From DATFXM01 sp035315885 (GTDB taxonomy: Bacteria; Acidobacteriota; Blastocatellia; UBA7656), in NCBI GenBank assembly GCA_035315885.1, contig DATFXM010000006.1, forward strand, positions 1-29,997: a stretch of 29,997 bases of DNA. The letters run 5' to 3'. Below, piece after piece: positions 14,885 through 22,341 of this stretch. The first letter of the stretch is position 1. Every line of letters begins with the position of its first letter. Made by a program: the position numbers and the translations under genes. Under the pieces are notes generated by a model, which saw nothing but the letters and a program-made list of their open reading frames with translations, searched no databases and was not told where the DNA came from.

Positions 14885-16591
14885 ATGCCCTCCAGCTCTT
14901 TAGAAAGCCTGCTGTCAGAGCTCGAACACCAGAAGACTCAATTCAGTCCCAATAGCGGTCGTCGAATCGAGCAACTCCTTCGACGACTCGCAGGCCGGTC
15001 TTTCCGAGAAGTGGACTCACTGATCCGCTTCCACGAGGCGTTGCTGTTTCTGCTGGCACATCCCCACGACAGCTCTACGCGAAAATTGATTGAAAGACTG
15101 ATGAACTCGTTCGAGCTGCGCGTACAAGAGCTGCGACAGTCAGGGCAAGACCTCACGCCTTTCGACTACATCGAATACTCCGGAATTGCCGGGACCGAAA
15201 TCCGAGGGCATTTCAGCTACGACATCGCCAGATGGCTCGTGTCGAGGTTCGGTGCAGCGGTAGAAATCGCATGGGAGATGGTGGAAAGAAAAGAGCGGCT
15301 CGGCGCGACCCTGCCTAGATTCCTGCCGCTTCTTGAAGAAGACTCGCTGGTTGAAGCGAACGTTCCTTACCGCGAATGGATGCTGGCGGCTAAGCCGAAT
15401 AGGAGGGCAGAGCTTGATTGGCTTGTCGAACGGTTTGAGTCGCTCGATTTAAGCGCCCGAGAGAAGGCCGAATTGTACGATGGGCTTGAATTGTGGGTAC
15501 GGTGGAAACTCTATGGTTCACTGCCTTCGAGAACCAGGAACTTCCGGCACGTCAGGAGAGTCTTTTTTCACAAAGGGGCGCTGATCGCTCGTCGCGACGT
15601 CTCACTCAAGCTCGAGATAGCGCGCCCGGTGGTTGCGGAAAAGCTCTCACCGAGGGATGGGCTCGAGATCATCGATATGCTGCGCGCTACGACGACTGTA
15701 CGCTACCGCGAGCTGTACGGCATCACCCACGGAGATTCACGATCGGTTGTGCGTGTGGATGCAGGGCGCGGCGTCGAAATCTTTCTGTGGGGTTTGCCAA
15801 GGGAGAGGCGTTTGCCGATTCGCGCTTATCATCTCGGATTCACGCTCAAGAACGGCGTGCCGGTGAACTACATCGAGGGTCTTACTTTTTGCGGACGGAT
15901 GGAAGTCGGGTTCAACACTTTTTACACGTTTCGCGAAGGGGAGTCCGCGTGGGTTTATGCGCAAGTGCTTCGTATTCTGCATCAGCTTGTTGGTGCGTCT
16001 TGTTTTTCAATAGACCCGTACCAGCTTGGGTTCAACAACGAGGAAGCCATAGAGTCCGGAGCCTACTGGTTCTATCGCAAGCTCGGATTCAGATCCGCGT
16101 CGGCAGAGCTGCGCGCCGTGGCTGAGCGAGAAGAGAAGAAAATCTTGCGGCGAAAAGATTACAAGAGCTCGCCGCGCATTCTCAGAAAACTCTCGAGTGG
16201 AAATGCTCTGTATGAGGTCGACGAGTGGCGCCGCGGCGAATGGGATCGTTTTTCCGTACGCAATCTCGGACTTGCGGTGCAACGAATGATGTCCAGAGAT
16301 TTCGATGGGGACAAGGCGAAGCTTCGCGATGCAATGGAACTCAAGATTGAGGAGATCCTGAGAATTGGTATTCGAGATTTGTCATCAACGGAGCGCGAGT
16401 CGTTCAAGAACCTTGCTTTGTTGTTGGGGTTGATACCAGGGCTTAAGGAATGGAGCGCTGAAGAGAAACGTCGAATCGAGGAGTTCATCAGATCAAAGAT
16501 GTCGGATGATGAAGCGTCGTACGTCAGGTTGCTTGAGGAGCATAAGAGATTGAATGATGCTCTACTCCGGCTCGCCAGCAGTGAGCGCTGA
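14885..16591 (+). CDS. Large conserved-looking protein of unknown function
   Basis: A 568-aa cytoplasmic protein, rich in Arg, Glu and Leu, with no signal peptide or membrane segment. I do not recognise the family. The first 250 residues are mainly helical. The middle (about 290-430) looks like mixed alpha/beta: LPIRAYHLGFTLKNGVPVNY, LTFCGRMEVGFNTFYTFREG, then FSIDPYQLGFNNEEAIESGA and YWFYRKLGFR. The last piece resembles the end of a GNAT acetyltransferase fold (GAFWFYxKLGF), so a buried acyltransferase-like domain is possible. The C-terminal 120 residues are charged helix. I start at ATG 14885; ATG 14804 would add 27 unlikely residues inside cinA. It lies 31 bases after cinA and is probably in the same transcript. 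Confidence 0.75.
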   Translation: MPSSSLESLLSELEHQKTQFSPNSGRRIEQLLRRLAGRSFREVDSLIRFHEALLFLLAHPHDSSTRKLIERLMNSFELRVQELRQSGQDLTPFDYIEYSGIAGTEIRGHFSYDIARWLVSRFGAAVEIAWEMVERKERLGATLPRFLPLLEEDSLVEANVPYREWMLAAKPNRRAELDWLVERFESLDLSAREKAELYDGLELWVRWKLYGSLPSRTRNFRHVRRVFFHKGALIARRDVSLKLEIARPVVAEKLSPRDGLEIIDMLRATTTVRYRELYGITHGDSRSVVRVDAGRGVEIFLWGLPRERRLPIRAYHLGFTLKNGVPVNYIEGLTFCGRMEVGFNTFYTFREGESAWVYAQVLRILHQLVGASCFSIDPYQLGFNNEEAIESGAYWFYRKLGFRSASAELRAVAEREEKKILRRKDYKSSPRILRKLSSGNALYEVDEWRRGEWDRFSVRNLGLAVQRMMSRDFDGDKAKLRDAMELKIEEILRIGIRDLSSTERESFKNLALLLGLIPGLKEWSAEEKRRIEEFIRSKMSDDEASYVRLLEEHKRLNDALLRLASSER

Positions 16592-16607
16592 AGCTAACGG
16601 CGGCAGT

Positions 16608-16648
16608 GGAAGGGAAGGGGCGAAGGGCGAAAGGGCGAAGGGGCGGAG
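16608..16648. repeat. G-rich array of about 7-bp units (GGGCGAA)
   Basis: Between two convergent genes: ggaagggaaggggcgaaggg followed by cgaaagggcgaaggggcgg. The unit is GGGCGAA with one 8-base variant, so it is less regular than the other arrays. The plus strand has five G-runs of three or more bases, which could form a G-quadruplex or stall polymerase. Confidence 0.6.
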
Positions 16649-16677
16649 CATTGATGCAGCGAATCTTGTCGCTTACC

Positions 16678-16706
16678 CAGCACTCAGAACTCAGCACTCA
16701 GCACTA
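16678..16706. repeat. Heptamer array, GTKCTGA family
   Basis: Read on the minus strand: TAGTGCTGAGTGCTGAG, then TTCTGAGTGCTG, that is, units GTGCTGA, GTGCTGA, GTTCTGA, GTGCTGG. The TAG at its edge is the stop codon of the TPR gene. Confidence 0.82.
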
Positions 16707-18122
16707 AATATTGTGTTTCTTCTTCAGATTGTGTACGTGCACCTTCGAAACCCCGAGCTTTCGAGCAGCACGAGTAAGACTATTGTTTGTTTGTCGCAGC
16801 GCATTCCGCAGCAGGAATCCCTCAAGCGTTCGCTTGGCCTCCTGCCATCTGGGCAACTGATTCCCATCAAACACCAGCCGGTTGTCGTCGGTGAATACGA
16901 TCTGTTCTTCGTACTTGGCTGACACCCGGTTGAACTCATCGCCGAGCCATGCGTCTTCAAGGTGGTTCAACAGTTCGCTTGCCCGCAGCAGCTCGGCACG
17001 CCCCGCACGAGTATCGAGATGGTGAAGAGCTTCGGCCAGGTAGATGACCGCTTCGAGTTCCATGCGGCGATGTTCGGCCGACGCCGAAAGCCCGTGCGCG
17101 ATTTCGGCTGCTTCTCGCAAAAGCTCGGAAGCTTCCTTGAATTCCCGTTCCGCGAGCTTAACCTGGCCCAGCGCGGCTCGCGCGGCGAGTCTGGATTCGG
17201 CCGAGCGGCTCTGATCGGCCAGTTTCAGTGCGTTGTTGGCTCTCGTAGCCGCCTCTTCGGTGTTGGACTGCTGCAGCGCGATTGATGACAAGATTGCAAA
17301 AGTGGCGCTCTCGCCGGCCGGATCTCCTCGCCGCAAGGCCAGGCTGTCCTGCGCCAGCCTTTCCCCGCGCTCGTAACGTTTCAATCGCACAAGGGCCTTC
17401 GCCGTTTTAAGCTGGCAGTCAGCGGAGTCGCGTTTCAGATCGTATCGCTCGAAGACCGTATTTGCCTCCTTATAAATCTCAAGCGACTCCTGGTATTCCC
17501 CTAGCTCGCATCTCAGGTCCGCCTGCCCAAGCAGCGAGTAGGCATAGAACTTCCCTTTCTCAAGCTGTCTGAGCCCCGGCGTAGCTTCAGAGTACAGCTC
17601 TGCAGCCAGATCAGTCTCGCCCCGATCAACAGCGAGATGCGCGCGCTCGGTAGTTATTATGAACTTCAGATAATCTGATCTCTTGGTGGTACGTCCGGAA
17701 ATCAACTCTTCAGCGTTTTCAAGTTGCGTAGCGGCTTCATCGAGATTCCCGCGACGACGCGATAGCGTCGCCAGCGCAAGCAAAGCGCGCGCGATTCCAA
17801 ACGCATCGTTGTGAAATGAATAAAAGTGGAAAGCTGATTCCAGCGGAGCTTGCGCCTGATCATCGCGGTCCTGCACCAGCGCCAGGCGACCTCGCGTAAG
17901 GGAAAATCTCGCAGCGACGTTTATGTCCGATATTCGAGGAGCAACCTGTTCCAGAAGAAGATCGGCGTCTTCGAGCCGGTCGAAGTACATTGCGACTTCC
18001 GCTCGTATCACCATTTCAAACGGATCGTCTGTCCTTCGTTCGGAAAAAAGTTCCTCGGCCGCCAGAAATTGCCCACCGTCAATCAGGTCCGAGAGACCCT
18101 CGTGCGACATCTTTCGTTCCAT
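16704..18122 (-). CDS. TPR-repeat protein with C-terminal Fis-type helix-turn-helix
   Basis: A 472-aa cytoplasmic protein. About 400 residues are tandem helical hairpins of TPR type (for example ALLALATLSRRRGNLDEAA, YSLLGQADLRCELGEYQESL, ARAALGQVKLAEREFKEASE). The last 40 residues, LLRNALRQTNNSLTRAARKL followed by GVSKVHVHNLKKKH, match the Fis/NtrC HTH_8 fold. There is no AAA+ or receiver domain, so it is not a sigma54 activator. A TPR sensor attached to a DNA-binding helix suggests a transcription regulator that reads a protein or peptide partner; this is inference. It stands alone on the minus strand, with a candidate promoter near 18316-18343 and a leader of about 190 bases. Confidence 0.82.
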   Translation of the reverse strand: MERKMSHEGLSDLIDGGQFLAAEELFSERRTDDPFEMVIRAEVAMYFDRLEDADLLLEQVAPRISDINVAARFSLTRGRLALVQDRDDQAQAPLESAFHFYSFHNDAFGIARALLALATLSRRRGNLDEAATQLENAEELISGRTTKRSDYLKFIITTERAHLAVDRGETDLAAELYSEATPGLRQLEKGKFYAYSLLGQADLRCELGEYQESLEIYKEANTVFERYDLKRDSADCQLKTAKALVRLKRYERGERLAQDSLALRRGDPAGESATFAILSSIALQQSNTEEAATRANNALKLADQSRSAESRLAARAALGQVKLAEREFKEASELLREAAEIAHGLSASAEHRRMELEAVIYLAEALHHLDTRAGRAELLRASELLNHLEDAWLGDEFNRVSAKYEEQIVFTDDNRLVFDGNQLPRWQEAKRTLEGFLLRNALRQTNNSLTRAARKLGVSKVHVHNLKKKHNI

Positions 18123-18227
18123 GTGCCTTTAACTCTCCAGAGAGGACAGGTGCATGTGGCGCATGTCTGCTACAAGACATTCGCTGGCTATCATCCTTCT
18201 AGTACAACCCAGGGCGTAGGTACGGTC

Positions 18228-18317
18228 TCAGTCTGCTTCTTCTTTTATTCGTTTACCGGTTCCCTTGATCGTGTGGCGATCTTTATCAATCTTCCCCTCT
18301 CGCCACATTGAAATCAT
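18228..18317 (-). CDS. Possible 29-residue small ORF in the leader of the TPR gene
   Basis: ATG at 18317 to TGA at 18228. The predicted peptide, MISMWREGKIDKDRHTIKGT and then GKRIKEEAD, is strongly charged. The ATG lies almost on the candidate -10 box, so the second ATG at 18308 would be the better start for a near-leaderless message. No clear Shine-Dalgarno. The GTGKRIKEEAD end faintly recalls CsbD-like stress proteins, but it is too short to claim. It could be chance. Confidence 0.2.
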   Translation of the reverse strand: MISMWREGKIDKDRHTIKGTGKRIKEEAD

Positions 18318-18343
18318 TCTATCAGTTATTCGAGACACTGCAA
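18316..18343 (-). promoter_or_regulatory. Candidate promoter for the TPR/HTH gene
   Basis: Minus strand TTGCAG (18338-18343) and TAGAAT (18316-18321) with a 16-base spacer, 4/6 and 5/6 matches to consensus. It would give a leader of about 190 bases before the ATG at 18122. No other good pair was seen closer to the gene. Confidence 0.3.
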
Positions 18344-18440
18344 GGCCCTCGAGCCACGCCGATGCTCCGCGAAACGCGTCAGGACGCCATGAAATTTTAT
18401 TTAAAGGTGGGAAGCGGGCAGGTTCAGTCTTTTTGACCGT

Positions 18441-19292
18441 TTATTCGCCGCCGTACCTGATCTCCATCCTCCGGATCCGGAAGCCGGAGAACATCAAAAG
18501 CACGATCGTCAGCACAAGGAGACCCGGAATTGAAAGGTAGGCAGGAGTCGGATCGGCAACAATCGCAAACGGACCCTCCGGTACCGGTATCGGAACCAGC
18601 GAGTGCAGATAGTGCACGATGCTGATCTTTTTCAGAACGGGCGGAAGCAGGAAATTGATGAACTCCCACCCCCACGCGATCAGAGCCGGTATCATCGGAT
18701 TCCGGAAAAACAAACCAATCACCATGAACACCGCGCCGTAACCAAGACACCCAAGCGCGGTCACCCCAACGTACGCCATCGCGTGACTCACTCCGATTTG
18801 CGTCGCCTGAGTTGAAGAACCAGAGCGAAGGCTGAAGTAAAGGAAGAACACAGAGCCGGCAGTCGAGAACGAAAACAGCACCACCGACGTAACGAGGCCC
18901 GACAGATACTTTCCAGCGACCAGTACTTCTCTACGCAGCGGACACAGAAAGTAGTAGTGCAAGCTTTTGTCGACAACCTCTCCGCGGAAGAGGTTCATGA
19001 AAATCCAGGCGCAACCGAAAAAAACTATCGTCCGCAGTATCAGCCCCTCATACAGATTCGCAAAAACAATCCTGGCATCGTCGCTCCTTCCGAGTTCCAC
19101 CGACATTGCGGCCATCAAAATGACCGGCGCACCAGCCAACAGATAAATCAGAAAAGCTCGCCGGCCGAGAAAATTCTTCTTGACCTCCAATCTGAACACC
19201 GCCAGCGCCTGGCGAACCCACAACGACCAACCGCCCTCAGAGCGCGGAACCGGAGATGGGGCTCTCAATGCTGATTCCGTGGATGCACTCAT
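18441..19292 (-). CDS. ABC-2 type transporter permease (second pair)
   Basis: A 283-aa integral membrane protein with six predicted helices, starting around AFLIYLLAGAPVILMAAMSV and ending around YLSIPGLLVLTIVLLMFSGF. The stretch FRGEVVDKSLHYYFLCPLRR, then EVLVAGKYLSG, is the typical cytoplasmic segment after helix 2 in ABC-2 permeases. The ATG overlaps the stop of the preceding ATPase gene (ATGA), so the two are coupled and should form one exporter. Substrate unknown; the ABC-2 class commonly exports drugs, lipids or polysaccharides, or serves motility (GldA/GldF-like). Last gene of the four-gene unit. Confidence 0.88.
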   Translation of the reverse strand: MSASTESALRAPSPVPRSEGGWSLWVRQALAVFRLEVKKNFLGRRAFLIYLLAGAPVILMAAMSVELGRSDDARIVFANLYEGLILRTIVFFGCAWIFMNLFRGEVVDKSLHYYFLCPLRREVLVAGKYLSGLVTSVVLFSFSTAGSVFFLYFSLRSGSSTQATQIGVSHAMAYVGVTALGCLGYGAVFMVIGLFFRNPMIPALIAWGWEFINFLLPPVLKKISIVHYLHSLVPIPVPEGPFAIVADPTPAYLSIPGLLVLTIVLLMFSGFRIRRMEIRYGGE

Positions 19293-20245
19293 CCGGCTTC
19301 ACCTCCCGAGCCGATCAGATACTGGTAAACCGCCAGCAGATCATCGTCCACCGGCGACACCGACTCGATCTCCAGATCGTTCTCGACCACTATGCGGTTC
19401 AGCAACAGATGAAACGAATCGGCGTCGCGAGTCTTCACGAACAATCCGTGTCTGTCTTTATGAATTCGCGCTTCAACTACCGAGTCGTGCTCGAAGACCT
19501 GCGCTGCTAACCTCGTCGGACGATCGCAACGAATCAGGATTTGCATCGGATGCTCCTCCATTTCGCTGCGGACGCCTGAGACCGCGCCTTCCGCAACGAT
19601 GTACCCGTTGTTCAGAAGGATCACCCGGTCGCTCATCGTATCCACTTCGTGAAGAATGTGACTCGAGATGATCAGGTGCAGGCCTTCCTTCGCCAGTTGC
19701 TTGAAGAGGCGGATCGTTTCCGCGCGAGCCATCGGATCAAGGCCGTTGAGCGGCTCGTCCAGAATCATGACCGACGGCGAATGAGCGATGGCCTGCGCGA
19801 GCCGAACACGCTGGCGCATTCCCTTGCTGTATCCGGCAACTTTTCGATGCGCCGCTTCCAGCAAATCGACCCGATGCAGCGCGTTCCACGCCATCTCCTG
19901 CGCGTCGCCCGACGAGTAACCGTGAATCAGCAGGTACGAACGAATGAATTCGTAACCACTGACGCCCTTTGGGAACGAATCGAATTGTGAACAATAACCG
20001 AGCTTTAGGAAGAGCTTCTCGGGATGTGCGGGCGTCGCGCCAAGAATAGTGATGGATCCTCTTGTAGGCTTGATGAGACCGGTCATCAGATTCATCAAGG
20101 TTGTCTTGCCCGAACCGTTAGGCCCGACCAGCGCGGTGATGCCCGGCTCGATCTGGAGGTTCACGCGGTTGACTCCCAGAATCTCGCCGTAGAACTTTGA
20201 TACGTCTTCGAAGACGATCAGTCGATCGTTGCCCACGTCGCTCAA
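19289..20245 (-). CDS. ABC transporter ATP-binding protein (second pair)
   Basis: ATPase of 318 aa. Walker A GPNGSGKT (41-48), Q-loop region GYCSQFDSFP, signature YSKGMRQRVRLAQAI, Walker B VMILDEPLNGLD, switch His in IISSHILHE, and a C-terminal regulatory tail of about 100 residues as in NatA/CcmA types. The reading frame is open for 97 codons upstream, but that part overlaps the permease gene and resembles no ABC sequence. I therefore chose the TTG at 20245, which overlaps the permease stop (TTGA) and has GAGGTG at proper spacing. A GTG at 20236 is the alternative. Confidence 0.88.
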   Translation of the reverse strand: MSDVGNDRLIVFEDVSKFYGEILGVNRVNLQIEPGITALVGPNGSGKTTLMNLMTGLIKPTRGSITILGATPAHPEKLFLKLGYCSQFDSFPKGVSGYEFIRSYLLIHGYSSGDAQEMAWNALHRVDLLEAAHRKVAGYSKGMRQRVRLAQAIAHSPSVMILDEPLNGLDPMARAETIRLFKQLAKEGLHLIISSHILHEVDTMSDRVILLNNGYIVAEGAVSGVRSEMEEHPMQILIRCDRPTRLAAQVFEHDSVVEARIHKDRHGLFVKTRDADSFHLLLNRIVVENDLEIESVSPVDDDLLAVYQYLIGSGGEAG

Positions 20246-21120
20246 CGCACCACCTCGTACGCTCTGACCTTTCGCGAAATCAAAAACAGACAGCTCAGCG
20301 AGAGAAGCCCAAGCGAAATCCAGGCCGCCACAACCGGCAGCACCATGAATGCCGGTAGACCCAAAGAATTGTGATTGCGAAACAGGCTGTCTTCGATCGT
20401 TCCGAACAGCATAGTCAGATTGAAAAAGCTGCCCCAGTTTGTGCGGAACAACTGATTTATCGTAACTCCCACCGCGTTGGAGATCATGAACACCCCAAAC
20501 AGCGCTGCGCTGGATGCAAGCCGCCACTTTATCCACGCCGACAGGGCCATCGATAGCAGCGAATAAACTGCTATCAGCAGCAGACTCGCCAAGATGATCG
20601 CAAACGCTATCCAGATGTTCGAAGCAAACCAGCCCAGGCCTTCCAGGTATGAGTTGAACAGGAATAACAGCACGCCGGGTATCCAGGTGATCGTGGATAT
20701 CAATATCGCAAGAACGCTCATCTTGCCGATCACGTACTCAGCGCGAGTGAAAGGTCTGCACAGGTACAGCGGGAGCGCGTTGTTGGTGAGATCCCTCGAC
20801 ACAAGCACCGGCCCGATCATCACCGTCAGCAGAAAGGCAAACACCGTCTGCGTCGAGATGAACGTTTGAAAGAAGCTACCATTGATAGGTACAAGATTTC
20901 CAACATTGGTCTGGAATATCGTCAGGGCGGTGATGTTGTGATGCAGGTATATGAGAATCGCCATCACCAGCGGGCAGACAAAGCACAAGGCAAAAAAGGC
21001 AGTGAACAGTTTTGATCGGAACACATCGGCGTACGCGTGCCGCGGGATAATCAGGAAGCGGCTCCACTCGCGCGTCAGGGGTCCTTCGTAAGGCTTATAG
21101 TTCAGCTCATAGACCGCCAT
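20242..21120 (-). CDS. ABC-2 type transporter permease (first pair)
   Basis: A 292-aa membrane protein with six predicted helices, including AFFALCFVCPLVMAILIYL, AFLLTVMIGPVLVS and VLAILISTITWIPGVLLFLF. The segment SRDLTNNALPLYLCRPFTRA, then EYVIGK, is the ABC-2 hallmark between helices. It begins with MAVYELNYKPYEGPLTREWS, a cytoplasmic leader seen in many such permeases. Its start overlaps the upstream ATPase by 14 bases and its end overlaps the next ATPase by 4 bases. Expected to dimerise or pair with the other permease. Confidence 0.9.
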   Translation of the reverse strand: MAVYELNYKPYEGPLTREWSRFLIIPRHAYADVFRSKLFTAFFALCFVCPLVMAILIYLHHNITALTIFQTNVGNLVPINGSFFQTFISTQTVFAFLLTVMIGPVLVSRDLTNNALPLYLCRPFTRAEYVIGKMSVLAILISTITWIPGVLLFLFNSYLEGLGWFASNIWIAFAIILASLLLIAVYSLLSMALSAWIKWRLASSAALFGVFMISNAVGVTINQLFRTNWGSFFNLTMLFGTIEDSLFRNHNSLGLPAFMVLPVVAAWISLGLLSLSCLFLISRKVRAYEVVR

Positions 21121-22126
21121 TGCCGCCCTCCATAGCTTTCATGAAGATGTCTTCGAGCGAGTCCCGCTTGTAGTTCAGCCGGCGGATTTGAATCTGTTTG
21201 CTTTCCGCTATTCGATACAGATCTCGAATCTGCACCCCTTCCTGCAGCACCAGCTTGATTCGCCTCTCGCTGGTCAGAGCGTACTCACACCCGATCTGGG
21301 CCAGTGACTCCGCGAGCGCTTCTGCATCACCTCGAGTTTCAATCTCCAGAAACTTGCGGTTCGAGCGCCGCTCCTCCTCCAAATTGCACTGCTGCACGAT
21401 CCGACCGTCCTTTATTATCAGAATCTCCTCGCAGCATTCCTCGACGTCGCGCAGCAAGTGCGATGACAACAGTATGTGCGCCTTGCCGCTGTCGCGAATC
21501 TGCCGAATAAGCTCCAGCATCCTCTGTCGCGCGGGTGGGTCGAGTCCATTTGTCGGCTCGTCGAGGAAGATCAGCCTTGGACCATGCACAATCGCCTGCG
21601 CAAGCTTCGCGAGCTGTTTCATCCCCAGCGAATAAGTTCCCAGCTTGCGATAACGGGCCTCGCCGAGGCCTACGTAGAACAGCGCTTCGTGAGCCCTCTC
21701 CAGGGCTGCGCTCGCAGGCAATCCCGATAGCTCGCCCATCAACCTCACAAAGTGCACGCAGGTCATGTTTGCGATGAACGAATCGCGCTCAGGCATGTAC
21801 CCGATGAGCGTTCGCACCTGTTTCGCGTCGTGGCGAATGTCGCGTCCCAATACGCGAGCAGTGCCGGATTGAGGTGGATGAAAACCAAGCAGCGTGTGGA
21901 TCAGGGTCGTTTTGCCCGCCCCGTTTGGTCCCAGCAAGCCTATCGCGTGGCCGTGAAGCTCGCATCGCAGGTCGTTGAGAATCGTCCTCCTGCCGAACTC
22001 CACCCGCAGATTGTCCAGTTCGACTACCGCCGCGCCGGCCGGAGCACCCGCACTCCCGCTCTCTGAAGGAACCTGCTCCGAAGCAACATCGGTTGTTGCG
22101 ACCGCGTTCACGAGCACTTCCGGCAT
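21107..22126 (-). CDS. ABC transporter ATP-binding protein (first pair)
   Basis: ATPase of 339 aa. About 33 Ala/Ser-rich residues precede the domain; then Walker A GPNGAGKT (66-73), signature YSLGMKQLAKLAQAI, Walker B LIFLDEPTNGLD, and switch His in LLSSHLLRD. A C-terminal accessory domain ends with KRDSLEDIFMKAMEG, as in CcmA/NatA-like exporters. The start ATG has AGAGGAAAAC directly upstream. First gene of the tightly overlapping quartet; no convincing promoter was found in 22127-22271. It is the partner of the overlapping permease. Confidence 0.92.
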   Translation of the reverse strand: MPEVLVNAVATTDVASEQVPSESGSAGAPAGAAVVELDNLRVEFGRRTILNDLRCELHGHAIGLLGPNGAGKTTLIHTLLGFHPPQSGTARVLGRDIRHDAKQVRTLIGYMPERDSFIANMTCVHFVRLMGELSGLPASAALERAHEALFYVGLGEARYRKLGTYSLGMKQLAKLAQAIVHGPRLIFLDEPTNGLDPPARQRMLELIRQIRDSGKAHILLSSHLLRDVEECCEEILIIKDGRIVQQCNLEEERRSNRKFLEIETRGDAEALAESLAQIGCEYALTSERRIKLVLQEGVQIRDLYRIAESKQIQIRRLNYKRDSLEDIFMKAMEGGNGGL

Positions 22127-22271
22127 GTTTTCCTCTGACGGCGTTGGAATCGCATAGCACTCAAGAGTAGATCATCTCCGACAAATCTGCTTGCAACGTT
22201 TTTCGTTCGGCGTTGTGCTTCTCCCCAGCGAGTGAATCTCTCATCGTGCAAGGAGCGAATAATAACTATCG

Positions 22272-22322
22272 CAAAAAACTTTACGCCAGCCGGCATCACG
22301 TTGTTCCCCCGGCTGGCGTAAA
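22272..22322 (-). terminator. Intrinsic terminator after the sigma/FecR operon
   Basis: A perfect 14-bp inverted repeat: TTTACGCCAGCCGG (22280-22293) and its complement (22309-22322), with a 15-base loop. On the minus strand the stem is followed directly by GTTTTTTG, the classical Rho-independent form. It lies 20 bases after the FecR gene and separates that operon from the ABC genes. Confidence 0.88.
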
Positions 22323-22341
22323 AAGATTGAATTGCGTAATG

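Noticed and set aside
20246..20536. Upstream 97-codon extension of the second ABC ATPase
   Set aside because: It overlaps the permease gene in another frame and does not resemble ABC sequences; the TTG at 20245 has a good ribosome-binding site.
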